NCBI GenBank assembly: GCA_022385755.1 | Contig: MU278359.1 | Coordinates: forward strand, 478,250-542,249 | Direction of reading: 5' to 3' | DNA: 64,000 nt | From: Trametopsis cervina | Taxonomy: Eukaryota; Basidiomycota; Agaricomycetes; Polyporales; Irpicaceae | Shown: in pieces, positions 38,123-48,806 of the stretch | Numbering within the stretch: the first letter of the stretch is position 1 | How the letters are laid out: every line of letters begins with the position of its first letter | Notes under the pieces: generated by a model | Databases searched by the model: none | What the model saw: the letters and a program-made list of their open reading frames with translations, nothing else | What the model was told of the DNA's origin: nothing | Translations under genes and position numbers: made by a program

Positions 38123-41053
38123 CTATGCACGACTTCTTTGCGCACCAGCCATTTGGCTGCCCAAGCCTTGAGCAAACCGTGCACCTCTCCCCCCGCGAGC
38201 ACCGCCTTGAAAGTTTGGTTCAGCGGCCAGGAAGCCGGGAAGATAATAGGGCACGTACCACGGATTCCCCCCCGCCGTTCTCCCCCTTTGCGGCGCTCTT
38301 GCGTCTGTTCACCACGTTTGTCGCCCTTCTGGCCATCACCGCGATCGTTCCAATTCGCAGCATTGCCCAGTTTCTGGTCAAGGGCCTTTTCGTTCTGTTC
38401 TACCAGCGTGTTGAGCTTATCAGCCAACGCTTGCGCGAGCTGATGAGAGCGCGTGATCTCTATTCTATGGAAGACCACTACCGTAGCCGCATGGTCCAGT
38501 GAAGCAGAAAGTTCCTCGTTCCATATCATTTTCGAGACGATGGACGTGACCGTTCGCAGTGGCAAGGAGAATGTCCTCGAGAGAAGCGATAGCGAAAGAG
38601 TGCTGTAGTGAGGTGCGTATGTGAAAAGATATGTGCGAAGGCCCTCTTCCTGGATTCGTCTGTGAAAGTGTTTAAAGAGGGTTCGTCAAGGGGACGTGGC
38701 GCGCGACTTACTTTGTGAGCATCTCCTTGACGGACGCAGCTTCGGGCATTAGAGTCCAGATTTTGATGCTCTGCACGAGATCCCTGCATTTCTCCCATTC
38801 ACCATCCTGCAACGCTCGACTTGCTTGCATAATGTGATCCCTAGTACTCTCTGGAGGACCAGTAAAGACTTGACGATCGGCAAAATCCAACAACCGCCGG
38901 AACGACTTCGATATCGTTTTACGCTTTTGCTCGTCATTGTCAAGGCTCGCAAGTAGCGGTATCTCGACAAGCATGCTTGATACAAGGAATGCCGCCTCAA
39001 GGAGCTCAGTGTTGATATGCATGTGGAAGGGGAGTTGACGCTGCCGTTCCGCTTTTTCCTGCTCAGGACTCAGGACTTGGTAGCGCTGCTGATGAACACC
39101 TTGCGCAAGGAGCTCCTTCACCCTTTGCGTAGCAAAAATATCTTGCAAGATTTGCTGTGCTTCCTTTATAAGACCACAACGGAATGCACTGAGACCGAGC
39201 TGCACGACAGTGCGATTATAGAGAATCTGGGTGGCAACATCAGCGGAATGGACGGATTCTTGGAGATGGGACATCAACAACATGTCGCGCGAGGTGTGGA
39301 AATCATTGTGAAGGGCGAAATGATAGATATGACTGAGCATTGCACGAGTTCGCAGGAGGGAGTTGCCGGACTTGTAAAGATGGATACATAGCGAATGGAT
39401 GAGTTGCTTGGTGGCATCTTGAGAAAGTACTATGGAAGGTTTGATATCCGATGCGGCGACTGCGGATTCGAGGGCCTGAACAACGGCATCGGGCTGAAAG
39501 GAATTGAGAAAAGCTGAAGGCAACAGATTGAGCCCGATTATACCTTTGAATATATGTGCTCGAGCCGCCTCATTACTACTCGACCGAGTGCATCGTCCCT
39601 TTTGGTTTGTTCGTACAACGCTTGTGCACGGCAGATGGAGCAGTAGAGTGCCTTCTCGTCTTTTAAGCGATCCACGTACTCTGTTCCATGGGGGTCGATA
39701 TTCTGTAAGCTCTTCGTAAACTCGTCATCCAAACGATCGACGAAGCTGATGATACTGCCGCGAATAGCGACGATGCTATTTTTCTCGGTTTCTGGAGAAC
39801 GCTCGGCAAGTTCGTCGTAGTCTTCGGTCAGTTCTTGGATGGAATAACTCGGCTCCTGAACGATGACGCCGATTAATTCATCAACCTCTTTCTGAGCATG
39901 CGTCCAGAGCTCGATAGGCATATAGGACGAGACAGAGGAGTTGTAATCGAAGCGAGCCGAGATAAGGGACAAAAGCACGCGGATGCGCTGGTAGGAAGTG
40001 ACTGCGACCTCAAGAAGTTTCTCCAAGATGCGGATTTGCTCCGCACGATCCGTATTCTGCGAAATTATGGATATGCAAGATGCAGAAGGAAGAGTCCAGC
40101 ATACGTACTTTCTTGCCACGAGCTTCTTGAACCAGCTGAAGGTTCTTGAAGATACTTTCCGCCGTAAATTGCATTGATTTGCCACCCTTTCCTACCGTCG
40201 TGAAGTCATCCTCACCCTCCTCATCACCATCCTCTACAACTTTCTTCTTCTTGATTTTGGGTGCAGGGGCATCAGCAGAGACCAAAGCAGAGTATTCACG
40301 CTCGACAGTTTCTGGGTCCTGGGAAAACATGAATAATGGTCCGGCGAGTGGTGCTATCCTGTCCATACCTCCTGGAACTTCTTGATGTCCGCTTCATACT
40401 CCTTCGCGACCTTCTTGACTTTCTGCTTCATGGCCGTAAGAGCGCGGGCGTTGCTGGCATTCATTTTCTTCTTTGCTTCCTTCTCTTTGGCTACTGCCGC
40501 ATTGAGCGAGGATTCAAGGTTGACCAGCGTACGCAGATAGAATGGAGGGACTGGTTCTGACACATTCTGCTGTCGCTGTACCATACGGACGAGCTTGTCG
40601 AACTCTGACTTGCGATGTTGAATGCGGCACTGATCTAGATGAGTAGCTCGACGTACCGTTTGAGATCGCTACCCAGTCGTTGATCTTTAGAGCATTATCC
40701 ATCTGCTTCCCAGATGCCTCCATCTCGTCCAGCCGCTTGTCGCGGGCACTTTTCACCACGCGCTTTCCGCCATCTTCATCGCTGTTATCTTCGTCGGTAT
40801 CTTCTGTCCGCAAGAAGCGTGACTTCTTCTTTCCCTTCTCCTCGTCGTCGGACATGCTCTCCTCATCACTGTCACTTTCCTCATCGCTATCGCTATCCGA
40901 GTCATCGCCTGCTTTGCGCAGGAAACGAGACATAGCGGGCTTTGCTCCTGATGCGGGCTTGGGAGCCTCGTCTTCACTGGACATGAGCTCCTCTTCAGAA
41001 GAAGACTCGCTGTCGCTATCGGAATCGTCCGCTTTTCTGAAGAATCGAGACAT
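38123..41053 (-). CDS. NIP1: Translation initiation factor eIF3 subunit c
   Basis: Seven exons: 41053-40657, 40604-40369, 40318-40109, 40056-39544, 39493-38712, 38659-38259 and 38205-38123; 873 aa. Core PCI subunit of eIF3 that contacts eIF1 and eIF5. The N-terminus has repeated MSRF[FL]RKA units in an Asp/Ser/Glu-rich tract (MSRFFRKADDSDSDS, MSRFLRKAGDDSDSDS, KSRFLRTEDTDEDNS). The centre has WVAIS...EFDKLVRMVQRQQ and YEQTKRDDALGRVVMRRLEH. The PCI region has SIVSKMIWNEELSASLD and VVVFHRIEITRSHQLAQALA. The final 83-nt exon restores an RGG-type C-terminus (GGARGGRGARFAQGLGSQ). All junctions are GT-AG and the frame is continuous. Confidence 0.94.
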
Positions 41054-41697
41054 GATGCACTACTGTTTGCTGCTCTGAGAGTGTGATGTGGAGGCGAAAT
41101 GGCAAGCAAAGGACTGAGGCGGTCGTGCAGGAATGGCCAGAGAGCACTTCAAAAAATAAAGTTCTCGGCTTCTGCCGTTATTGCGCGCCAATCGCATCCC
41201 AGTTAAGTAAGTGCGGTCATGGTTAACTGTAAGGCGCGGTCCACAGCCTGACCTCAACGTCCACCGTCAAGCGACACTGAACTTCGTAGTTGAAGGTTGG
41301 ACGCCAAGAGATCTTGTCAGTACCGCATCCCGTCCTGCTTTGCTACATTCCCCCTTGTAAACGATCCACAGGGCATCAATTTCTCGTCCCCTGTCCTGCA
41401 CGTCCATGTAAGCCGTCTCGTTCTCATTCCTTTCGCTGCCTCTGTTTGCTCGCTTTCCAGTCGTCTAGAACCCATACGCTCTGCGTTAGATACCTGTATC
41501 ATACCAGTCAAGCGCGATTCTGTATTCCATGTATGTGCATATGTAATATCAATAAATTCAATGGAGCGAAACCGAGTAGTAGAATGAGTAGTATACACTG
41601 GTACAAAGGTCCTGCAGCGGCTAGTGCGAAGGCTTCAAGTTGAGAGAAAGACAGACGTTGTGTAATTCGCAACAAGCAACACACGAGCGAAACTGAA
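41054..41697. other. Intergenic, eIF3c promoter
   Basis: About 640 bp between the eIF3c start and the 3' end of the next minus-strand gene. Small frames here are 3' UTR or antisense shadows; no RNA gene or repeat was seen. Confidence 0.45.
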
Positions 41698-42720
41698 TTA
41701 GTGAGCAGTCTTTCGGTATCGCTCAGCGAGATAACTAATATTGTCATGAACATACTGGCACTTCAGATGCTGAATGAGACTCACCCCTCGCCTGACCACA
41801 ACGTAAACAAGCCAACAGATACAGCGGAAACAACGCGTCTGTCCCAGCGGGGAGCATCCCAATATGTGTAAGAATAATAGCCGACCGTGCCGAGTATGGC
41901 TGTGTTCACTACGATTCGCAATTCATCAGCCATCCACTTATCTACGGGCGACGAATCACTCACAAGCACCAACAAGGCCGCCCAGTACCCCGGGACGGAG
42001 TATGTTCTCTTTGGCGACCCTGTACAGAACTGCTCCTTCCTGGCGTGCATGTCTCTCCTCCTCCCGGCCAGCGGGTGTCTGGCGATATTTTTCGGCGGCA
42101 TAACCCTCCGCGGAGAGCAAGGTGAGAGTAGAGACGACTATTGAGGCGAGGACTTTCGAGTCTCTACGAAGGTACGGCTTGTTATACAACGTGTATGACA
42201 CCAGAGACAATAGGCCAACGTTGACTATGACAAACGGGTGAGCATGGATTATTACTCCGGATTTTGGAGCTCGAACGCACCAACACCAAGCAGCCCGCCT
42301 GCTACACCTGGTCGCAACAAGTGATGTTTTGCAAGATCCCAAACATGGAGGCCTTCGTCTTCGAGCTCATGAGCGTACGCCTTTGCCTTGCTTTTCGCTT
42401 TCTTTCCGTCAGGTTTGGCAGCACGACTTGCGTGGTCAGGAATGCCACCAGATATAGGGATTGGGGCGGGTTCGAAAGGAACGTCGGCAGTGGATGTTAT
42501 GGTCTCTGGGTTGGTCTTGAAATCAGAAGGGACAATGCTGACTTTTGCGGTATCATCTGCTGGGGAAAAATGCGATGGTGTCTCGGTTGTGAGCAAGGCA
42601 GGATCTGCATGTGGCTGCCGGCTGAATGAGCAAAGCACAACGTGTCATATGATTAGAAGGGCGGCACACCTGTTCAGAGGGAGGAGGGGCATTCCGGGCG
42701 GCGACAGATGCGTAAGACAT
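41698..42720 (-). CDS. Unknown membrane protein with internal repeats, 268 aa
   Basis: Exons 42720-42670, 42614-42281, 42224-41964, 41908-41785 and 41734-41698. Function unknown; I recall similar unnamed basidiomycete proteins. N-terminal 110 residues are hydrophilic (MSYASVAARNAPPPSEQPHA..., later HELEDEGLHVWDLAKHH). Two units then repeat: LLRPGVAGGLLGVVNVGLLS and ILRPGVLGGLVGALNTAILG, each followed by a Tyr-rich hydrophobic stretch (YTLYNKPYLRRD; YYSYTYWDAPRWDRR), a second hydrophobic helix (LASIVVSTLTLLSAEGYAAE; VVSAVSVGLFTLWSGEGYLA), and an ...AE-[KR]-YR-x-T ending. The duplication predicts a tandem two-helix architecture. Mitochondrial or ER membrane placement is plausible but not shown. 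Confidence 0.75.
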
Positions 42721-43348
42721 CGCTGTGGAGTGCTGTGTTTTGGAGGCTTTCTGGGCGTGTTTGAGGTCGTCGATATCGAAGAGGAACGAAGAGGGCAGCA
42801 GGATACAAGGGGCGGTCAAACGGTGGTTGATTGTTGCCCGCGAATTTCTCGACTACTTATAGCCCTGGCAGCAGACTGGGCTATGACATCATTGCATGAC
42901 GCTTCCTCCCAACCCTGTGTGCAATGTGGGGCATCACTCGCTCCCACTAATTTGGCAGTTGTGGTGGTCATCACACAATCTCCCCAGCGATCATTGACAG
43001 CAAGCGAGGGTCGCTCGTGTGGTTCCGAGGCTATCGTATATACTAGTGCAATATGCGCAGGAATACCACATCCTGTAGAGGACCTGTCGTTTTGCTGGTC
43101 TGTCAAGAAACATATTCCTAGCTCGCGCCCGTTCACTTGGCATTTCATTAATTATTACTGGGTATGGGTTACCCCAATTCAGCCTCAATTGGATGGAGGT
43201 ATAGCTTCAGTTGTTCCCTTACGTGAATACCCCAGTGTCTTAATCCCTTCGTCAAGCTCTTCCAAGCTACAGTACAAGCTTGTACTCCCTCTGTGAACCC
43301 GACCTCTCGCGCCCACAATTGCACGATGACACACTGCTTTGCGTACGA
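42721..43348. other. Intergenic, upstream of the repeat-bearing membrane protein
   Basis: Promoter region of the gene starting at 42,720. A 302-residue open frame on the plus strand overlaps the antisense of that gene and is a shadow. Nothing else was seen. Confidence 0.4.
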
Positions 43349-43527
43349 CTAATGTGCATTGTCCTGCCCATCGAACTTCATGATGTTTGTCTGTAAAACA
43401 CTATGGCCTGGCTTCGATAAGTAGAGTAGAGCAGTCTTGAGATACTTACCTGTCGAAGAGTATACATAGCGGCCGTAAGAACAACCATCGCAAATTTTCC
43501 TTGTCTAGCTGCACTGGAAATATCCAT
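43349..43527 (-). CDS. Possible micro-protein gene, 39 aa, two exons
   Basis: Exons 43527-43450 and 43390-43349, joined by a 59-nt intron with GTAAGT donor and TTACAG acceptor, give MDISSAARQGKFAMVVLTAA then MYTLRQTNIMKFDGQDNAH. One hydrophobic segment (FAMVVLTAAMYTL) flanked by charged residues resembles small membrane subunits of mitochondrial complexes, but I cannot name the family. An additional upstream exon is possible. The region 43528-43845 between it and the CLIP-170-like gene shows nothing else. Confidence 0.33.
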
Positions 43528-43845
43528 CGTTCTGTCAGCGTTTCTCGAATTATTAATGGGGGCCGTGAGACTACGTATTGAACAAAAGAACCCTACAGTA
43601 CGAGTACACTGATCCGAAGCATGGCAGCGAATGAAATGCATGGGAATATAGGCATTGGAGCGAGAACGGAGAACATGTAGTTTAGGGTAGGTAGTAGCGA
43701 AGCCAGACAGAAAGAATAAGGATACAAATGAGTGGATCGGCACGGACGCAGCAAATGAGTGGTATATGTAATGTAGAAAAACAGGCAGTTAGGTATCGTA
43801 GAAGGATAGGTGGAAGGCGTGAAGAAGTACGTAAGAGCAATGCGC

Positions 43846-46800
43846 TTAAAAAACATCCATTGAATGCGGGCAGTTGACCGATGTATGTCCTCGCTCCTCA
43901 CAGTCATCGCAGTATAGCTCGTCACTGGCTTTCGGGGTCTTCAGATTGACCAGATTTGCGTTGCTAAGTGGGCGATCATCCTTGAGTAGATCACAAGTAA
44001 AGATGTCATGCCCGGGTCGCTCGCAGATTTCACAAACCTCCTCTCCGAACGTATGGTTTGACGGAGTAGCGTCAGAAAGCTTCGTTGGACGAATAGGAAA
44101 TGGTTGGGAGGAAGTTGACGAGGGTTGGGACCCAAGAGTCGACGTTGAAGAGATAGACGATCTGGCGTCTTCCGGCAGACCCGTCTTGGATGACTTCTTC
44201 TGCGATTTTGCAAGACGCTCCTTCAGCCGTTCTATCTCGGATTCAAGCTCATCCTATAGAACGTGAGTATCCGGTGCACCCCAGCTATGATAATACTGGC
44301 GTACTTCACGGTATATCTATTTAGATGACGAATAAACATAAGCATGGATGGATCACCCCTCGTATATATGATGAACTCGCCTTGGTCTCAATCAGGCTCT
44401 CCAGCTCACTGATCTCCTTGTGGAACTTTGGGATTTTTATTATTAATTTGACTTACCCTACTTATCACAGTAGTGCCAAGGACTCACATCATGCACAGTC
44501 CTCGCATTTCGCATTTCCGCCTCTGAGATTGTTCTGCGAAGTTGATCGAGCTCGGTCTACGATAGAACTTATCAACAAAGGCGGTTTAGGCATATTTTAG
44601 AGAATCACCTCGTATTTTGTCCTCATATCACGTAGAGACTTCTGCAATAGTGCGCTATCCTCCTGCGTGATACCATCGGCCTCCGTCGCGAGGGCCTGCT
44701 CTTCACGGACGAGAGTTTGCTCAAAGGTATCCTCCAATTTCTTCATATCCTGCAAGCGAATTCGAACTAAATGACGGAAAACATGGGTGGTATACTCACC
44801 TCGCGTAGTTGGGCGATTTCTGTGACGAGGAGCTTATTCTCAGACTCCAATACCTTATTCCGTTGATTTTCCTTTGCGAGCTCCTTCTGTAGTTCTTGGA
44901 TGATGTGCCTGAGAGCAGTTAGCTCATATCGTCGTCTTTACGGCACAACCTACTTATGGCCTTTGATTTCCTCTTTGTGACTCTTAATCTCTTCTTTGGC
45001 TGTTGCAAAATCTCTAGAAGGAGAGACGGGCTTTGTAGGGTCTTGGGAACCGTTCATGGGAGCTTCATGTTGGATCTTCTTCCGTATTGCTTCTAGCTGA
45101 GCGGTTCGCTCTTCTAATGCTCGACGAAGTTCAGTCAATTCCGCTTCGCGCAGCTTATGCGCGCTCTCCAGCTACGGACAACTGTCAGCAAAAGAGAAGT
45201 TTCAGTCAACGTACAAATCACCTCTGCCTTCTCTGCCCTGAGCAGCTCGGAATCACCGGTGGCGGTTGCTGTCGAGATGCGTCATGTTTAGCTAAAGCAA
45301 ACAAAGAGAGAAGGAACTCCAGGTACCAGAAGATCGGCTTGCGGATTTGGAAGGACTACCTGCGGCAGCAGCTATGCCCTCTAGATCCTGTAAGCATGTT
45401 GTCAATATGATCACAACGGAAGAGACTTTACTGGTACTTACGGCTACTTCGGTTCGCAAGCCTTCAATCTCGGCTCGTGCATTCTCCAACGCAACCGTAT
45501 TCTCACGCAAAGCTTCCTCAATTTCGTCGATTCTTATCCGTGCGCTTTCCTCAAGTTTGGAAACGCGATCAACCTCTTTCTGGCTTTCTGCAAGCTCTTT
45601 GCGCACGCCATCCTCGCGTTCCTTATAGCGCAACACACGCTCTCGCACAGCAATTTCCTCTCTTTCTGCTGAAACTTGAGCGTCCTCCAGGGCATCCTCG
45701 AGAGACGCCATCTTCTTCTGGAGATGTTGTAACTGCTCTTTCAGCGCTTCGTTGTCAATTTCTGCGGCGGATGCAGCTTGGCGCGCAATAGTGCTAGGAG
45801 AAATAGGCCTTGCTTGTACGCGCAGCTGTTCTTCAAGTGACGCGACAAGATCCTCCATTTCATATCTTCTGGCATCTGCAGCACTAAGGCGCTCCTCGTA
45901 GAGGGCAATGGTCTCCTACGAAGCGCGAACGTTAGTGGCCAATTTTGCGAAGTAGCTGACATGTATGATACCTGGCCGGCCTTCCTTAACTCGTCCACCT
46001 GGCCCCCAAGTTCTCTTCGCTCCTCCTCCAGCTCAATATATGCCTTCTGTACCCGCTTCTCTAGTAATGCGATCTCCGCGTTTTTAGCAGATAAGGCCGC
46101 ATCGTTCTCGGTTTGCATCCCTTCCTTCGCGTCGATCAGTTCTTTCAATTGTATGACAAGTGCCTCTTTGTCATCGAGTTTGGACTGGATGTCCCGTACA
46201 CGAGTATCACCATCGCTTTTCGCCTTCTCAATGTCTATGACACTTTGTTGCACTAATCGCTCAAGAGATTCTATCGTCGAGTCACGTTCGATGATAGTTC
46301 TCTCTGCGGAACGGTGAGAACCTTCCAATTCCATTACACGCGTGGCAGATTTGTCTCGTTCATTCGTTGCTATTGCCAAGCGAGATGACAGTGATTCCAC
46401 AAATGACTCGGCGGTGGCAACCTTTGCTAGAAGACGTTTATTCTCGTCCTCAAGGGCGTCAAATCTGGCCTGCAAGCGCTCGTTCTGCATTTGCAGCTGC
46501 TGTTCAGCAAAAAGGGACGAAGCCGCGGATGCAGAGGACGGGGGGCGAGATGAAGGAGGTCTCCCGGACATGAGACTACCAATCATGTCTTGTATAGCCT
46601 TCCCGTTGGCTGCCAAATCCGTGTCTGCTTTGAGATTAGGGTCATTGAGGGAGACTGAACGATTGTTCAGCGCACTGGAGGGCGACGGAGGAGGGGGCAT
46701 TGAAACGGAACTGGGGAGCCGCGCACGGGGTGTTCCTGGACCTGTACGGGTGCGAGTAGGCGTCCCTGAGGGTATCCCTACGCCTATACCTTGCGTGCGA

Positions 46801-47997
46801 GCCGCTTTGGGGGTAAAAGGTGAACTTATTGTCCGCGTGCGTGAGGGCGAGGTCGTATTGGAGTGTGACTGTGCAGGAGAGACAACACCAAAAGAGATGG
46901 GGCTGTTGACAGATTTTCGACTGGGGCTTGATGCGGCGGTGCGATTGCTCAGCTGCTTTGCAGTCACGCCGACATACTTCGATGCGCGCGAACCTGGCGT
47001 AATAATCGATTCACTATGCTTCGCCTTGCTAGGAGTAACCGTATTCCTAGTAACCGTAATGGTTCTGGCCCTGTTCATAGGCATGACAGTGCCAGGGGTA
47101 CCACGACCCGTGGACGCAGACGGAGTGACTCGCCCACTAGGCAAGGAGGGAGTGATGCGACCGTTTGAAAACGAATGTGAAGGGGTCTTGCGACCAGTTG
47201 AAACGTTAGACGAAAACGAAGGCGTGATTCTGCCTGATAATGAGGGAGTGACGCGCCCATTACGCGACGAAGCAACAGACGAAGGTCGTGAAAGGTTTCC
47301 GTAGCTGATGGTGGGGGCAGAGAGTTTGTTTGCCAGAATGAAGACCCCGCAGCTCGGCGGGCATGTGAAATAACGTTTCCTGTTGTCATTTCGAGAGTAT
47401 GAGAGAGAGAGAACAAAGGAGATCAGCGTAGTGTACCTACCCATTTACCGAGCCATCATTTTTACCTTTCCCTGCAAATCCACTACTCAATTCCACCCCA
47501 GCGAATATGCCCGCTTTGCCATCAATTTCGCCGAGGAATCTTAAAATGCCCTCAAAACCCAGGGATTCCACCCGCACATTGTCTCCGATATCAAACGTTC
47601 TGCCTGCGCGACTAGAACTCCTGGTGAATACGTCTGAGCTACGGCTGGCTGGCCGTGGAACTTGTTTATTACGGGTAGGGGCACTGGCAGCAGATGAAGA
47701 AGATGCTACGGAAGACGGTCGCCCTGCCCCGTCCAGCCGTCCAGACTGAGATGGAGGGTGTGGCGATGATGGAGAAAGAGAACTGTCGCCGCGGCTGGAA
47801 CGATGGTTTGCGGGATCGTTGGCTTTGATGGCATCTGCGAATGCGCGAGTGATAAACTCATCGTCTGGAGTAGAACTGGTTCCTGTAGACTGGTGGACGC
47901 CAGATGCTGAACGTGGTCTACCTGGCGTCGGAATGCCGCTCGTTCTGCCTGGAGTGGGGATAGCTGATGTGCGAGGCTTGCCCGGAGTGATTGACAT
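43846..47997 (-). CDS. CLIP-170-like microtubule plus-end protein
   Basis: Eleven exons: 47997-47441, 47379-45972, 45915-45442, 45387-45327, 45268-45222, 45171-44954, 44908-44800, 44749-44609, 44556-44488, 44425-44381 and 44253-43846; 1,178 aa. The CAP-Gly domain (about 130-210) reads FDIGDNVRVESLGFEGILRF, GEIDGKAGIFAGVELSSGF, AGKGKNDGSVNGKRYFTCPP; the GKNDGSVNG tubulin/EB-tail binding motif is intact and spans an intron. Basic Ser/Arg/Pro repeats (GRVTPSLSGRITPSF, GTPTRTRTGPGTPR) follow, then a coiled coil from about 440 to 1,030. The C-terminus has two zinc knuckles, CEICERPGHDIFTC and CDDCEERGHTSVNC, as in metazoan CLIP-170. The intron at 44380-44254 begins with GC and is 127 nt. Homologues are Bik1 and Tip1. 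It shares a divergent promoter with mitochondrial L34. Confidence 0.93.
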
Positions 47998-48232
47998 TGT
48001 TCCGACGTGGCAGACAGCAGGACGCCTGCGGCCGGCCGAGACGAGACCAAAGAAAAAAAGTCAAGTAAGGAGAGAGCGTTGATAGACAACCAGCAGTGTA
48101 TTCTGTACGAAATGAGCTCAACTCAGCATGCCAAAACAAGGTCAAGTGTGACCCGCGTGACCGCCGCCTTGTCACGGTCGGTCTGGCTGCACACACGACG
48201 GCAGCGACCACCTCAGAGGCGAGAACACCGAC

Positions 48233-48631
48233 ATGCCACGAATCCCTCAACAGCTTGCACGCCTCATAAGATGTGCTCCTGCGACGGTTAAACCGGCATC
48301 GTTTGCCATGCCTGGCCAGCAACTCGTCCATTCGAACTCAGTTATGTGGCGGTCGACCTTGTCAGCCTTCGCACATCGCCCGACGACTTCTTTGGTCGTT
48401 TCAGGCATTACACGCGTCTTTGGAGGACCAATAATACCATGGGGATTGCAACCGTCGCCAGTACTCGCCTTGCTCCAGCAAGTCCGCTACGGTTCGCGTG
48501 GTACGGAATATCAGCCTTCGCAACGCAAGCGTAAGCGCAAGCATGGCTTCCTCGCTCGAAAGCGTAGCGTTTCGGGTCGAAAAATCTTATTGAGAAGGAT
48601 GGCCAAGTCGCGGAAGTACTTGACACATTAG
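48233..48631 (+). CDS. MRPL34: Mitochondrial ribosomal protein bL34m
   Basis: Single exon, 132 aa. The C-terminal 45 residues are the L34 signature: [40 protein letters not shown]. The first 85 residues are hydrophobic and basic, as expected of a mitochondrial targeting and fungal extension. Component of the large mitoribosomal subunit. It lies between CLIP-170-like and CLASP-like genes, divergent from the first (235 bp) and convergent with the second (175 bp). Confidence 0.92.
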   Translation: MPRIPQQLARLIRCAPATVKPASFAMPGQQLVHSNSVMWRSTLSAFAHRPTTSLVVSGITRVFGGPIIPWGLQPSPVLALLQQVRYGSRGTEYQPSQRKRKRKHGFLARKRSVSGRKILLRRMAKSRKYLTH

Positions 48632-48806
48632 AATACGAATACGCACGAGATATAGCGGGTGCGTCATGACCGGTCTACTTTCAAGGAAATACTACTCACC
48701 TAGAATGTAGGATTGAGAAGGGGCTCATATCAGAGAAATGTGGCAGCATTTATCTGCAAAACTACTACATGATTCTACGCAACATCCAAACAATGTCATC
48801 GTCATA

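Noticed and set aside
38125..38502. Plus-strand frame of 125 codons with a hydrophobic stretch
   Set aside because: It is antisense to the eIF3c C-terminal exons, which are certain.
42388..43296. Plus-strand frame of 302 codons
   Set aside because: Half of it is antisense to the repeat-bearing membrane protein and the rest is intergenic; no motif.
46342..47304. Plus-strand frame of 320 codons
   Set aside because: Antisense shadow of the large CLIP-170 exon; composition mirrors the Ser/Arg repeats of the sense protein.
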